A stretch of 64,000 nt of DNA, from contig NZ_CALDDG010000030.1 of the NCBI RefSeq assembly GCF_937936435.1, positions 1-64,000 on the forward strand, read 5' to 3'. The DNA is from an uncultured Sulfuricurvum sp. (lineage in GTDB: Bacteria; Campylobacterota; Campylobacteria; Campylobacterales; Sulfurimonadaceae). A program made the translations under genes and the position numbers. Under the pieces are notes generated by a model, which was given only the letters and a program-made list of their open reading frames with translations, was not told the DNA's origin and did not search any database. Of this stretch, positions 17,141 through 26,598 are shown one piece after another (position 1 is the stretch's first letter; every line of letters begins with the position of its first letter).

Positions 17141-18480
17141 TTCCCCAGACAAAATTGTCCGAACATCCGGTCGAACATCTCATCGAGCTCGTAAGGACGG
17201 CTGATCGAAGAGATAGCGCGTATCGCTGCATTGATATGAAACGAAAAGAACTCCAGTTCTCCGCTGTGCAATGGTTCATAAGCCTCTTCAATAGCGCTTA
17301 CCGCCGCTTGAGTCGCACCGATCTGACGCTGGGAAATCAGCATCATTTCATCGCTTTCGTTATCGTGATCCATCAGATGGACCAGGGCATCGATCAGTAT
17401 CTGGGTATCGTGTTTACAGCTTAGCGGAATCGGTGCATACGGAGAAATCAATTCCGATTCGAATACTTCAGCCAAATCGGCTTTGTTGAGGACTGCAATA
17501 AACGGTTTGTCGCTTTGGTAGCGCTCGATCAGCTCGACAATGGAACGGTCTTCGTCATCGGCTTTGCGGCTTTGGTCAAAGAGCGCAATTACTACATCGG
17601 CATTTTCGATCGCCGCTATAGAGCGCTCTATCCCGATACGTTCGATCTCGTCGGAAGCGTTACGTATTCCTGCTGTGTCGACCAGCCGGATCAAATGGGT
17701 TCCCAACCGTACCTGTTCCTCGATCGTATCGCGGGTCGTTCCTGCGATGTCGCTGACGATTGCCCGCTCATAATCAAGTAAAGCATTGAGAAGCGAGCTC
17801 TTTCCGACATTGGGCTTACCGATAATAGCAACCCGATATCCCTGCATCAATCCGCTGCGTCTGCGACTCGATTCCAGCGTTCTAGAAAGGGTGGCTTTTA
17901 TGTTTGCCAGTTTCACGCCAATCTGGTCCACGACGTCTGCGGGCAAATCTTCCTCGGCATAATCGATCACCACTTCCGAATAAGCGAGAATTTCGAGAAG
18001 AGAATCGCGGATATCTTCAATATACCCGCGCAATTCACCTTTCATCTGACGTGCCAGAATCCGCGCGGCATCGTCGCTTTTCGCCTCGATCAACGCCGCA
18101 ATCGCCTCGGCCTGCGTCAGGTCCATCCGACCGTTTAAGAAAGCCCGTTTGCTGAATTCTCCCGGCTCGGCGAGTCTCGCACCGGCTTTGAGCAGAGTTT
18201 GCAACACCCCCTCCGCGACCATAAATCCGCCGTGACACTGAAATTCGACCACCTCTTCGCCGGTGAAACTGCGCGGGGCCTGAAAATAGATAACCAGCGC
18301 TTCATCGATCAGTATTCCCTCATGATCATGAAGGGATGTCAGTGTCGCATATCGGGGTTCGAGGGAAGGTTTTCGGGTAACTGAGAGGGCGATTTCTAGC
18401 GCTTGGGGACCGCTGAGACGTACAATCGATACGGAGCCTACGCCGTTTGCGGTGGCGATGGCGGCAATAGTCTCATTCAT
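17137..18480 (-). CDS. mnmE: tRNA uridine-5-carboxymethylaminomethyl modification GTPase MnmE
   Basis: MnmE with MnmG modifies the wobble uridine of certain tRNAs. The N-terminal folate-binding domain (about 1-115, ATANGVGSVSIVRLSGP), helical domain and inserted G domain (about 210-370) are complete. G1 is GKPNVGKSSLLNALL, G2 lies in SDIAGTTRDT, G3 is DTAGIR and G4 is NKAD; the C-terminal catalytic cysteine lies in the terminal CLGK. Its 447 residues match family length. It starts where jag stops (shared position 18480) and its stop overlaps the ruvX start. Confidence 0.97.
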   Translation of the reverse strand: MNETIAAIATANGVGSVSIVRLSGPQALEIALSVTRKPSLEPRYATLTSLHDHEGILIDEALVIYFQAPRSFTGEEVVEFQCHGGFMVAEGVLQTLLKAGARLAEPGEFSKRAFLNGRMDLTQAEAIAALIEAKSDDAARILARQMKGELRGYIEDIRDSLLEILAYSEVVIDYAEEDLPADVVDQIGVKLANIKATLSRTLESSRRRSGLMQGYRVAIIGKPNVGKSSLLNALLDYERAIVSDIAGTTRDTIEEQVRLGTHLIRLVDTAGIRNASDEIERIGIERSIAAIENADVVIALFDQSRKADDEDRSIVELIERYQSDKPFIAVLNKADLAEVFESELISPYAPIPLSCKHDTQILIDALVHLMDHDNESDEMMLISQRQIGATQAAVSAIEEAYEPLHSGELEFFSFHINAAIRAISSISRPYELDEMFDRMFGQFCLGK

Positions 18481-19265
18481 TAATATTCGTGGTAACTGTT
18501 GATAACGATAAATTTACCGCCGTCACGGGTGGAGCGGATAGCAACATAACGATCCGGATAACGGTCACGAAGCTGTTTCAAGGCGATCTGCACCAATACG
18601 CCATCGAGGACTTTCGTCTGTGCGCGCCCTTCTCTGTCGATATTTTCACAAACGCCGATCAGATAACGGGAAATGGATTCTTCCTGATTTTTCAAAAATT
18701 CGGCGATTTCCAATCTCAGCTGCATCCCGTAAACAGCATTGATCCAGTTGAAGAGCATATACGAAAGCGCTTTATACCGATACCCTTCCTTACCGATCAT
18801 CAAGGCGGCATCCGGACCCGTAAATTCGATCAAGAGCGTGTTTTCATCGTATACGCTTACTTCTACGGCATTGATATCGAAACATATGTCTTTAAACAGA
18901 TGGTTGATCTGTTCACGCACTTCATCGGCACACTCATCGGCAGAGATTTCATAAAATTCTTCATCCCCGATCTCTTCGACGAAATCATCGGCCTGCTCAT
19001 AAAACTCATCTCCTAAAACCAGCTCTTCCATTTCGATCTGAGTAGTTTTGGGTGATTCGTCGATACTCGGTGTAATATCGGAAGAGACGGAAGAGGCATG
19101 TTGAGGAAGATTAGCGATAATAATCGCCGATTTTTTAAAAAGTCCCAGAACCCCTTTGGAAGGGAACTGCATAATTTCGACTTGTAACATCGTGACGGAA
19201 CATCCGAACTCTGCCGCCGCCTGCGCGTACGCAAGCTCTAAGGTAGGAGCTTCAATCTTTTTCAT
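18480..19265 (-). CDS. jag: Jag/KhpB RNA-binding protein
   Basis: A 261-residue KH/R3H RNA-binding protein. The N-terminal Jag_N domain (about 1-50) shows the PSKGVLGLFKKSA pattern; an acidic linker (about 55-115) follows, then a KH domain (about 120-190, GPDAALMIGKEGYRYKAL) and an R3H domain (about 200-261, with RDRYPDRYVAIRST). The gene sits between yidC and mnmE as in many bacteria, which links it to membrane insertion or envelope regulation by position. ATG 19265 overlaps the yidC end by 14 bp; the frame is open 13 codons upstream, but that stretch lies wholly inside yidC. Confidence 0.9.
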   Translation of the reverse strand: MKKIEAPTLELAYAQAAAEFGCSVTMLQVEIMQFPSKGVLGLFKKSAIIIANLPQHASSVSSDITPSIDESPKTTQIEMEELVLGDEFYEQADDFVEEIGDEEFYEISADECADEVREQINHLFKDICFDINAVEVSVYDENTLLIEFTGPDAALMIGKEGYRYKALSYMLFNWINAVYGMQLRLEIAEFLKNQEESISRYLIGVCENIDREGRAQTKVLDGVLVQIALKQLRDRYPDRYVAIRSTRDGGKFIVINSYHEY

Positions 19266-20859
19266 GATGCTTTTCCGCAAGATGGGCTTCATGACGTGCC
19301 GCACGTGCCGCCTCGAATTGTTTGTTGACCAGATATTGCTGTCCGATCGAGAACAAGTTGTTCACAAACCAGTACAACACCAACCCTGCCGGGAAAGTGA
19401 AGAAGAAGAAGGTAAAAATAATCGGCAGGAATTTAAAGATTTTTTCCTGCAACGGATCGGTAAAATTGCTCGGTGTAATTTTTTGCTGATAGTACATTGT
19501 CGCACCCATCAAAATCGGAAGGATGAAGTATGGGTCCATACGGGACAAATCGGTAACCCATAACATCCAAGGAGCTCCCTGCAACTCAACCGCATTGAGC
19601 AATACGCGGTAAATCGCAAAGAAAACCGGGATTTGCAGGATCAACGGCAAACACCCTCCGAGCGGATTCGCCCCGTGTTTTTTATACATCTCCATGACCG
19701 CCGCATTCATGCGTGCCGGATCACCTTTATATTTTTCCTGAACTTCTTTGATACGTGGAGCGATCTCTTTGATTTTTTGCATTGAAACCATCCCTTTGTA
19801 GGTCAAAGGGTAGAGGAGAATACGGATTAAAATCGTAAGAGCGATAATCGACCATCCCCAGTTTCCGAAAATTCCGTGCAGCCACATCAAAACTTTAAAA
19901 ATCGGAGCCGCTACAAACGTGAACCAGCCGTACTCAATCGCATGTGGCAATACCGGATCGATCGCAGCAAGCGCTTTATGGTCTTTTGGTCCGATGTAAC
20001 CGTTAAATGTAAAGTTTTGCGTCCCTTCCAAATAAATCAAAGGGTTATTTTTAACATCACGTTCCACCGTAATCTGTGTCGCCGGGTCAAATCCGTACAT
20101 CATCGTCGCGTAATACTGATCGAATGCAGAAATCAGATGAACGTCAGTGAATAAAGATCGTCCCTCGACATCCCCGTCTTTAAATATCGTCGTCAGGTTA
20201 TCTCCTGAATAGACCATACCGCCGACAACCGTCATCATTTGTTCGATAATCTGAGGGTGTTGCCCCAAATAGAGCGAATAACGTTTTTCGTTAGAAAGAG
20301 AGATTTTAGCCTCATAATGGCCGTCCGCAAAAAACGTTACTGTTTTTACAACCGTCATTTCCGGAAGATTTTGCGTCAATGTCAACGTCGATTTTCCGTT
20401 TTCCCCTAAGACGATATTTGTCGTATTAGTCGTATACGGTGTTTTTGCGGCAGCGGCTTCCAATGCTTCGTCGGCAAAACGGATTTGAAGCGGTTTTGCA
20501 CCGACGGCAGGAATCAATTCGGAGAGTTTTCCGTCTTTTCCGTTGTGCTTTTTGTCACTGAGGATAACCGATGCGATACGACCAAGCGTATCGATTTTGA
20601 GAGTAAACTCTTTTGCCGTAATCGTCGTCAAAGTATCGGTCGAAACCGTTTTAACATCTACCGGTGCACTCGATGCGCTTTGGATCGGTTCTGTTGAGGG
20701 TTTGGAAACGGATGCTTCTTTAGCCACTAGGGCTTTTGTAACATTAGTATCGTTATTGGAGGCTTTCGGAGGAAAAATAGTGGTATAACCTATAAAAAAG
20801 GCAAAAGATAAAGCAACGGCAACAAGAAGCCGCTGATTGGGAGTAAATTTTTCTAGCAC
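19252..20859 (-). CDS. yidC: membrane protein insertase YidC
   Basis: YidC inserts inner-membrane proteins alone or with Sec. The 535-residue protein has an N-terminal signal-anchor helix (about 7-26), a large periplasmic beta domain (about 60-310) and the five-helix core with GWSIIALTILIRILLYPLT carrying the hydrophilic-groove arginine, then MVSMQKIKEIAPRIKEVQ and NPLGGCLPLILQIPVFFAIY. The basic C-terminal tail (KHHEKD) is ribosome-facing. It overlaps yidD at its start by 7 bp and jag at its end by 14 bp. Confidence 0.97.
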   Translation of the reverse strand: MLEKFTPNQRLLVAVALSFAFFIGYTTIFPPKASNNDTNVTKALVAKEASVSKPSTEPIQSASSAPVDVKTVSTDTLTTITAKEFTLKIDTLGRIASVILSDKKHNGKDGKLSELIPAVGAKPLQIRFADEALEAAAAKTPYTTNTTNIVLGENGKSTLTLTQNLPEMTVVKTVTFFADGHYEAKISLSNEKRYSLYLGQHPQIIEQMMTVVGGMVYSGDNLTTIFKDGDVEGRSLFTDVHLISAFDQYYATMMYGFDPATQITVERDVKNNPLIYLEGTQNFTFNGYIGPKDHKALAAIDPVLPHAIEYGWFTFVAAPIFKVLMWLHGIFGNWGWSIIALTILIRILLYPLTYKGMVSMQKIKEIAPRIKEVQEKYKGDPARMNAAVMEMYKKHGANPLGGCLPLILQIPVFFAIYRVLLNAVELQGAPWMLWVTDLSRMDPYFILPILMGATMYYQQKITPSNFTDPLQEKIFKFLPIIFTFFFFTFPAGLVLYWFVNNLFSIGQQYLVNKQFEAARAARHEAHLAEKHHEKD

Positions 20860-21185
20860 TGTGACCCTTTAAACTTAAAATTTTTGATCAGAAAATAATT
20901 CTGTTGGTATGGAACGAACCAGTATTTTATCGTATTTATAGAGAGTTCTGAGGGTTTTATCGCCGGTTTACTGATGATTGGATAATCAATTCCACCGTCA
21001 AACAGCTGATTGCACCGCAAGATTCGTAAAAAAGTAGACATAAACGCACGGGGGAGAGTATTTCGTTCAAACTGCCATAGGGCATATTCGGAGCATGAAG
21101 GGTAATGGCGGCACGCGCCGCGTGTCACCAAGGAGAAAGAGTGCCGATAGAGCCAGAGGAGCTTAAGAAAGAAGATTCTTACCAT
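20853..21185 (-). CDS. yidD: membrane protein insertion efficiency factor YidD
   Basis: A small membrane-associated protein of 110 residues in the gap between rnpA and yidC, as in most bacteria. The diagnostic motif CRHYPSCSEYAL lies at about 29-40, after an amphipathic N-terminus (LLWLYRHSFSLVT). It is thought to help YidC-dependent insertion. ATG 21185 overlaps the end of rnpA by 23 bp. An in-frame ATG four codons upstream is also possible. The C-terminal third (about 78-110) is longer and less conserved than in E. coli. Confidence 0.92.
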   Translation of the reverse strand: MVRIFFLKLLWLYRHSFSLVTRGACRHYPSCSEYALWQFERNTLPRAFMSTFLRILRCNQLFDGGIDYPIISKPAIKPSELSINTIKYWFVPYQQNYFLIKNFKFKGSQC

Positions 21186-21507
21186 CGTCCATTCCACTCA
21201 TTGCACCTGTCCGTTTCAAAACATATTTGCAGTCGCGTCGCACAGTATCAAACGGAGCGTCAAACAACACCCTTTTGGCGACGAAAACGTACCATCCGTC
21301 CGGCACATTCGATGAGAATTCGGAAAAAACAGCTCTTAAGCGCCGTTTACACCGGTTTCTCACGATTGCATTTCCGACTTTTTTACTGGCCGTATATCCA
21401 ACTCTTTTTTCTCCCGTTAAAGGGAGATAAAACAACGCAATCGAAGTGCTGTGAGCACTCTTTCCACGCTGATAAACACGTTGAAACTCACCATGGAGCT
21501 TCAACAT
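21163..21507 (-). CDS. rnpA: ribonuclease P protein component
   Basis: The protein subunit of RNase P, which removes tRNA 5' leaders. The RNR signature is present as KKVGNAIVRNRCKRRLR, preceded by the GYTASKK strand and an N-terminal EFQRVYQRGKSA. The 114-residue length is normal. The ATG at 21507 leaves a short N-terminus. The frame stays open upstream into rpmH without another good start, so ATG 21507 is my choice. It starts 11 bp after the rpmH stop and ends inside yidD. Confidence 0.92.
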   Translation of the reverse strand: MLKLHGEFQRVYQRGKSAHSTSIALFYLPLTGEKRVGYTASKKVGNAIVRNRCKRRLRAVFSEFSSNVPDGWYVFVAKRVLFDAPFDTVRRDCKYVLKRTGAMSGMDDGKNLLS

Positions 21508-21518
21508 CGAAAAGCTAT

Positions 21519-21653
21519 TTAGACAGCCAATCGTTTTCTACCCTTAGCACGACGAGCGTTCAATACTCGGCGGCCGTTTTTTGTCGCCATACGTGCACGA
21601 AAACCATGAGTACGTTTACGTGGCGTATTATGCGGTTGGTATGTTCTTTTCAT
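21519..21653 (-). CDS. rpmH: ribosomal protein L34
   Basis: A 44-codon gene easily missed because of its length. It begins [18 protein letters not shown] and ends GRKRLAV, which are textbook L34 ends; the protein is highly basic and binds 23S rRNA. The ATG at 21653 follows AAAGGG. It opens the rpmH-rnpA-yidD-yidC-jag-mnmE-ruvX run, the conserved order near oriC in many bacteria, though dnaA is not in this window. Confidence 0.97.
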   Translation of the reverse strand: MKRTYQPHNTPRKRTHGFRARMATKNGRRVLNARRAKGRKRLAV

Positions 21654-21793
21654 AGCCATTCCCTTTAGAAATTTTTAGCACGCAATAATAGACAAATCTT
21701 ACTTAAAGAAGGGTTAAGCTTCACAAAAGCTTCCTAAACTTATTTCCCGATTGTCCGATATTACTACCATCTCATACTACGGAAGGTACCATA

Positions 21794-22318
21794 ATGACAT
21801 CTGCCACTTCACTCAATGCCTATCGTTCGCATGAACTGAGCATACAGATGCAAACGAGCAGCGGCGATACCCTTTCCCTCAATTTTCAAAATAAACAAGC
21901 GCTCTCGTATAATCAACAATCATCCGATAGTTCACAGGAACAATCTTTCTCCTATTCGTCGATGCAAGCGTTTTCGTTTGATATAGACAGTAACGGCATT
22001 TCCGAACAAGACCAAAAAGAGATCGATAATTTTATGAAAACGGCACAGCCGTATATCGATAATTTCATGAAAGAGTTGGCGGATCAGAACCAGACCTCAC
22101 CGATCAATAAAGTCGCATCCGACGTCACTAAACTGATCGGAAACCTGAAAAACAGTGACGATCCGGTCAAAAATGCCGCCAAAAAAGGGATAACCGATGT
22201 ATTTGACAAGGCTCTAAAAACGACCGAAAGCAGTCAAAAAATGATCGATGAAGCGCAAAAACTACTCCAAAAAATCATCGACGGATTTGACAAAACATTC
22301 GAACCTCTTTACGCCTAA
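21794..22318 (+). CDS. hypothetical protein with an EF-hand-like loop
   Basis: Unrecognised 174-residue, Gln/Ser/Asp-rich soluble protein. A loop DIDSNGISEQDQKEI near residues 63-77 resembles a calcium-binding EF-hand (Asp-x-Asp-x-Asn-Gly pattern). The C-terminal half is helical with heptad character (about 75-170). No signal peptide is visible. ATG 21794 has AAGG nearby. It is divergent from rpmH and converges on the cytochrome gene with a 4-bp 3' overlap. Similar Gln/Ser-rich, calcium-loop proteins occur as unknowns in related sulfur oxidisers, but I cannot verify a family here. Confidence 0.6.
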   Translation: MTSATSLNAYRSHELSIQMQTSSGDTLSLNFQNKQALSYNQQSSDSSQEQSFSYSSMQAFSFDIDSNGISEQDQKEIDNFMKTAQPYIDNFMKELADQNQTSPINKVASDVTKLIGNLKNSDDPVKNAAKKGITDVFDKALKTTESSQKMIDEAQKLLQKIIDGFDKTFEPLYA

Positions 22319-22671
22319 GGGCGTAAAAAATCTCTCAGGATTGGCTGTACCGACTGGCCCTGCGGCAACGAATCGATAGAGAGAGAGGGTTTCAGTTTCA
22401 TATGGCAATCACGGCATTCACGTATTACCGCATGTTCCGCAACCCGTACCCCTTCGATCTTCGCAACAGGATGACAGGCAAAACAGTCGCTTCCGCAATC
22501 GGCCATTTTTTCAGGATTCGCCGCATGGCATTTGATACAGGTGGTCATCGGTTTATGCCGTTTATCGGCATCGATATTTTTGAGCAATGCCGGATGGCAA
22601 GTCATACAGTCTCCCGTACACCCCCACATCGGCAAAGTCCATACACATACAAAAAAGAGTAAACGTTTCAT
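22315..22671 (-). CDS. small tetrahaem c-type cytochrome
   Basis: Exported 118-residue protein with four haem-binding motifs in order: CMTCH, CIKCH, CFACH and CRDCH. A signal peptide covers about 1-17 (MKRLLFFVCVWTLPMWG). The spacing of about 20 residues per haem is dense, like class III-type or NapC-like periplasmic electron carriers. Extra His residues between the motifs can serve as distal ligands. Extra cysteines (Cys9, Cys18 and one in ADCGSDC) are not in haem motifs. Function in periplasmic electron transfer is inferred; no partner oxidoreductase lies beside it. It starts 8 bp after the clpB stop and may be read from the same transcript. Confidence 0.85.
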   Translation of the reverse strand: MKRLLFFVCVWTLPMWGCTGDCMTCHPALLKNIDADKRHKPMTTCIKCHAANPEKMADCGSDCFACHPVAKIEGVRVAEHAVIRECRDCHMKLKPSLSIDSLPQGQSVQPILRDFLRP

Positions 22672-22679
22672 AACTCGGA

Positions 22680-25259
22680 TTATGCCACAGTTACGTTAAT
22701 CTCGTCTCCTGAAGCATCAAAGGTGACCGATGAGCCCTCTTCAACCTCGCCGCCGAGAATCAAATCGGCCAGACGGTCTTCGACGATCTCGTACAATGCC
22801 CGTTTTAATGGACGCGCACCGTATACCGGGTCAAATCCCGCACTTGCGATGTAGCGTTTCGCTGCATCGGTGAGGGTAAGGGTAATATCTCTCTCTTCCA
22901 CTTTGGCTGCGATATCGGCAAAGAACAGATCGACGATACTGAGGATTTGTGCTTCGCCCAACGGATTAAAGACGACGACATCGTCCAGACGGTTCAGAAA
23001 TTCCGGTTTGAAATGGCGTTTCAGCTCATCGAGTACCATATCTTCCAATCCCGCATCTCCCTGATACGCCATAATCTTGTCGCTAGCGATGTTAGAGGTC
23101 AAAATGATAATGGTATTGGTGAAATCGACCACGACCCCTTTATTATCGGTCAGACGCCCGTCATCGAGTACCTGAAGGAGTACGTTGAAAACATCGGGAT
23201 GCGCTTTTTCGACCTCATCGAACAAAATAACGCTATAGGGTTTGCGTCGTACCGCTTCGGTAAGCTGTCCCCCTTCATCAAATCCGACATACCCCGGAGG
23301 TGCCCCCACGAGACGTGACACCGCATGTTTCTCCATGTACTCGGACATATCGATACGGATCATCGACTCACTGCTGTCGAAGAGGAATTTCGCCAGCGTT
23401 TTTGCCGTCTGCGTTTTTCCGACCCCGGTAGGACCGAGGAAGAGGAACGATCCGATCGGACGGCTTTTATCCGATAGACCCGCTTTATTACGTTTGATCG
23501 CCCGCGCTACGGCATGGGTTGCACGTTCCTGTCCGACGACTTCGCGGTTGAGTTCCTCTTCGATATGGAGGATTTTCTCTTTTTCGCTTTGGAGCATTTT
23601 GTTCACCGGAATCTTCGTCCATCGGCTGACGATCCCGGCGATAGAAGCTTCATCGACGCTGTTTTTCAACAATGTTCCCGATTGAAGCATCTCTTTCCAT
23701 TTTTCTTGAAGCGCTTTTTCCTCTTCAAAGAGTTTCGGAATTTGGCCGTATTCGATCTCTGCCGCTTTGTTGAAATCGGCCGCTTGTTTTGCCGATTCCG
23801 CTTCACGCCGTTTGGCTTCGATCTCCCCTTTGATTTTAGCGACCCGTTCAAAAACCTCTTTTTCATGGGCAAACTGCGATTCGAGGCTTCTTTTCTCTTC
23901 TCCCGCATCGGCAAGTTCGCGTTCGATCTCTTCGAGACGTTTGGTGTTGGCGGTACTCTCTTCCATTTTGAGCGCTTCTTTTTCCACTTGGAGCTGTGTT
24001 AATTTACGCTTCACGCTCGCAAGAGCATTCGGTTCCGATTCGATCTGCATTTTCAGTTCGGCTGCCGCTTCATCGATCAAATCGATCGCTTTGTCCGGCA
24101 GAAAACGGTCGTTGATGTAACGATCGGAGAGTTTCGCCGCCGCCACCAGCGCCGAATCGGTGATCGTGACGTTATGGTGCGCTTCGAGACGCTCTTTTAA
24201 TCCGCGAAGGATTTGAAGCGACTGGTTGACACTCGGTTCATCCACATTGACCGGTTGGAAACGGCGCTGCAACGCCGCATCTTTTTCGAAATATTTGCGA
24301 TACTCTTTAAGCGTCGTCGCCCCGATCGTATGGAGCTCTCCGCGTGCCAGTGCCGGTTTGAGAATATTCGCAGCATCCATAGAACCTTCCGAAACACCCG
24401 CACCGACAATGGTGTGAATTTCATCGATAAAGAGGATGATATTCGCGCTTTTTTTCACTTCGTCGATAACCGCTTTAAGACGGTCTTCGAATTCACCGCG
24501 GTATTTGGCTCCGGCGATCAATGCACTCATATCCAATGCAATCACTTTTTTATTTTGGAGACTGAGCGGAACTTCTTTGTTGACGATCCGTTGAGCCAAC
24601 CCTTCGACCAATGCCGTTTTACCGACACCGGGTTCTCCGAGGAGGATCGGATTGTTTTTGGTTTTACGGATCAGGATCTGCATCATCCGTCCGATCTCTT
24701 CATCCCGTCCGATGACCGGAGAGAGTTTCCCCTCGATCGCCTCTTTGGTCAAGTCGATTCCGTATTTGGAGAGCGATTCAAGATTCTCATCCGCCGTTTG
24801 CGATTCGATTTTTTGCCCCGCACGGGATGCTTCGAATGTTTTGGCCAATTCCCGTAAATCGACATATTTGCCTAAAATCGCTTTGTACGGGTCGTTTTGA
24901 AGATTGGCGATAATATAAGTATCGATCGCTAAAAATGAATCTCCGTTTTTGACCATTTCGCCTGAACCGTTTTCCAGGGATTGGGCAAACGCTCTGGAGA
25001 GGCGGATATTCTCTTTACTCACATGTGATGCGCTCGGCAGTTTTCCCGCCACACTTTTGACATCGAGTTCGATCGCGGTTTTATCGATGCTCATCTTATT
25101 AAGCATCTGATTTAGAGGCGAATTGCTGTTGGCCAACAACGCCCACAGAAAATGGATCGGTTCTACTTCGCTGTTTTTATTATGGAGGGCCAAAGAGATC
25201 GACGATTCGATCATCTCGGTCATTTGGTGGGTAAGTTTTTCAAAAATATTAGCTGACAT
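22680..25259 (-). CDS. clpB: ATP-dependent disaggregase ClpB
   Basis: Hsp104-type chaperone that pulls polypeptides out of aggregates with DnaK. The full 859-residue layout is present: N domain (about 1-145), first AAA module with Walker [14 protein letters not shown], the long middle coiled-coil (about 395-520) and second AAA module with [12 protein letters not shown] and [12 protein letters not shown]. The absence of an IGF/L ClpP loop and the presence of the M-domain separate it from ClpA/ClpC. ATG 25259 has AGGAG upstream. Its promoter overlaps an HspR-like operator, as in other campylobacters, so it is probably heat-induced. Confidence 0.97.
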   Translation of the reverse strand: MSANIFEKLTHQMTEMIESSISLALHNKNSEVEPIHFLWALLANSNSPLNQMLNKMSIDKTAIELDVKSVAGKLPSASHVSKENIRLSRAFAQSLENGSGEMVKNGDSFLAIDTYIIANLQNDPYKAILGKYVDLRELAKTFEASRAGQKIESQTADENLESLSKYGIDLTKEAIEGKLSPVIGRDEEIGRMMQILIRKTKNNPILLGEPGVGKTALVEGLAQRIVNKEVPLSLQNKKVIALDMSALIAGAKYRGEFEDRLKAVIDEVKKSANIILFIDEIHTIVGAGVSEGSMDAANILKPALARGELHTIGATTLKEYRKYFEKDAALQRRFQPVNVDEPSVNQSLQILRGLKERLEAHHNVTITDSALVAAAKLSDRYINDRFLPDKAIDLIDEAAAELKMQIESEPNALASVKRKLTQLQVEKEALKMEESTANTKRLEEIERELADAGEEKRSLESQFAHEKEVFERVAKIKGEIEAKRREAESAKQAADFNKAAEIEYGQIPKLFEEEKALQEKWKEMLQSGTLLKNSVDEASIAGIVSRWTKIPVNKMLQSEKEKILHIEEELNREVVGQERATHAVARAIKRNKAGLSDKSRPIGSFLFLGPTGVGKTQTAKTLAKFLFDSSESMIRIDMSEYMEKHAVSRLVGAPPGYVGFDEGGQLTEAVRRKPYSVILFDEVEKAHPDVFNVLLQVLDDGRLTDNKGVVVDFTNTIIILTSNIASDKIMAYQGDAGLEDMVLDELKRHFKPEFLNRLDDVVVFNPLGEAQILSIVDLFFADIAAKVEERDITLTLTDAAKRYIASAGFDPVYGARPLKRALYEIVEDRLADLILGGEVEEGSSVTFDASGDEINVTVA

Positions 25260-25287
25260 AAAAATTCTCCTAAATTGAGTTACAAGA

Positions 25288-25318
25288 ATTATAATACTTT
25301 GAGTCTATTAATGTCAAG
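25288..25318 (-). promoter_or_regulatory. clpB promoter with HspR (HAIR-like) operator
   Basis: On the minus strand a perfect -35 TTGACA (25312-25317) and a perfect -10 TATAAT (25288-25293) are 18 bp apart. Over the -35, bases 25298-25318 read CTTGACA-N7-ACTCAAA, matching the HspR inverted repeat CTTGAGT-N7-ACTCAAG at 11 of 14 positions with the correct 7-bp spacer. A repressor bound here would block RNA polymerase. Confidence 0.65.
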
Positions 25319-25336
25319 TCTTTTAAGTTAAATCTC

Positions 25337-26035
25337 TCATAGGAGCAATGAAGAGATGAGCCCTATCGCTCCGCCGAAGATCCCTCCCCATACGACAAGC
25401 CATCCCAAATGTTCTTCGATCAGGGTATGTATCATCTCTTTTACCATCACCGGAGTCAGTTCTGCCAAACGTGCCGTAACGATTGAATCGATGTTGTCCG
25501 TCATTGCCCCGCTTCCCTCATGCAAGTGGGTATTGAGCGCATTCATGAAAGATTCGCTTTGCGAAATCTCAATCGTAGAGGCTTTTATTTTTTCCAAAAA
25601 CGGCTCTTTAAGTTTGGCAATCAGCGCTTCGCCGCCGAACATACCGATCATCCCCCCCATCGGAGACTCCATGACGCTTTTTAAGAGTGCGTCATACGCA
25701 GGGGTAAAATCGGTTTCTTCGATAATCGGAGTCAAATCGATCTTTTTCTCCTGGGATTGGATAAAACTTTCGATTTTTTCAGGAGTAAAAAACTGCTCCA
25801 TGATGAGACTTTTCAGTGCTTCTCGAATCGATTCAAACCGATCGAGAATAATTCCCGAACCGTAAAGAAACGGTACTTTCTCAAACAGCATATGAATTGC
25901 CAGCTGGTTTGTCACCGCTCCGGAGAGGGCAAACAATCCCGCACTGCGAAGCGCTGAAGAACCCATTCCTTCCACTGCATACGATGCCCCTACCAATCCG
26001 ACAGCGATTGCATTGGTTACCCATCCTTTATCCAT
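25337..26035 (-). CDS. DUF445 family membrane protein
   Basis: A 232-residue protein of the DUF445 family, whose function is unknown. A hydrophobic N-terminus (about 7-50) carries the family's NQLAIHMLFEKVP signature, a soluble helical middle (about 65-205) follows, and a C-terminal membrane helix (about 210-232) ends LISSLLL. The middle contains repeated amphipathic helices. AAAGGAG lies well upstream of ATG 26035. It is separately transcribed, behind clpB on the same strand with a promoter region between them. Confidence 0.8.
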   Translation of the reverse strand: MDKGWVTNAIAVGLVGASYAVEGMGSSALRSAGLFALSGAVTNQLAIHMLFEKVPFLYGSGIILDRFESIREALKSLIMEQFFTPEKIESFIQSQEKKIDLTPIIEETDFTPAYDALLKSVMESPMGGMIGMFGGEALIAKLKEPFLEKIKASTIEISQSESFMNALNTHLHEGSGAMTDNIDSIVTARLAELTPVMVKEMIHTLIEEHLGWLVVWGGIFGGAIGLISSLLL

Positions 26036-26109
26036 CTAAACATCTCCTTTTGTTAATACGTGTATTATACAAAAAAGGTTACAGTTACACCCAAAAACAA
26101 AGAGGTAGT

Positions 26110-26598
26110 ATGCAATTGCACAGCATGGAGACACTACTAAAGCAGGAGAATTCCGAAGCTATTTTAGGAGCGATATCTTCCACTTTGGAGCGAAGTGACG
26201 AAGCACCGTTCTGGCGTCAGAAAAGTCTGCCGCTTTGCGAAGCTATTTTGAGTATTCTCCTTCCTCTGCGAGAACAAAACCTATTGTTTGATCCCGAGGG
26301 AAATTCCCACGAAGTATTAACCCCTAAACTGTTTTTACGCTGGTGTGATCTCCTCAGCCTAAAAACGCTTGCTTTTATACTCACTGCCAGCAATAAAGAG
26401 GGTAAACTGGTCCGCACCAAACTCGTATCCGAACGTTGCAATACCTATCAGCCGATCGATCTGGAAATACTGGGAACCTATCTCAGCGGATACAGCGTCA
26501 ATCTGATCGACGAATGGATCGATTTTCCGATTACCAACTATAATCTCCATATCGGGATGACATCCCTACTCACTAGAATTCTCGAAGGAAACATCTAA
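26110..26598 (+). CDS. hypothetical protein
   Basis: Unrecognised 162-residue cytoplasmic protein. The sequence is mostly helical by inspection, with a conserved-looking PFWRQKSLPLCEAILSILLPLRE segment at about 33-55; there is no signal peptide, and the hydrophobic stretch is too amphipathic for a membrane helix. ATG 26110 is chosen because AGAGG precedes it; the frame is open far upstream, but that part is antisense to the DUF445 gene. The stop overlaps the next start by one base, so the two form an operon and may act together. The segment is similar in style to small plasmid- or conjugation-associated helical proteins, without firm identity. Confidence 0.6.
   Translation: MQLHSMETLLKQENSEAILGAISSTLERSDEAPFWRQKSLPLCEAILSILLPLREQNLLFDPEGNSHEVLTPKLFLRWCDLLSLKTLAFILTASNKEGKLVRTKLVSERCNTYQPIDLEILGTYLSGYSVNLIDEWIDFPITNYNLHIGMTSLLTRILEGNI

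Noticed and set aside
23514..24002. Phe-rich open frames antisense to the clpB coiled-coil
   Set aside because: They are artefacts of Glu/Lys-rich codons read backward.
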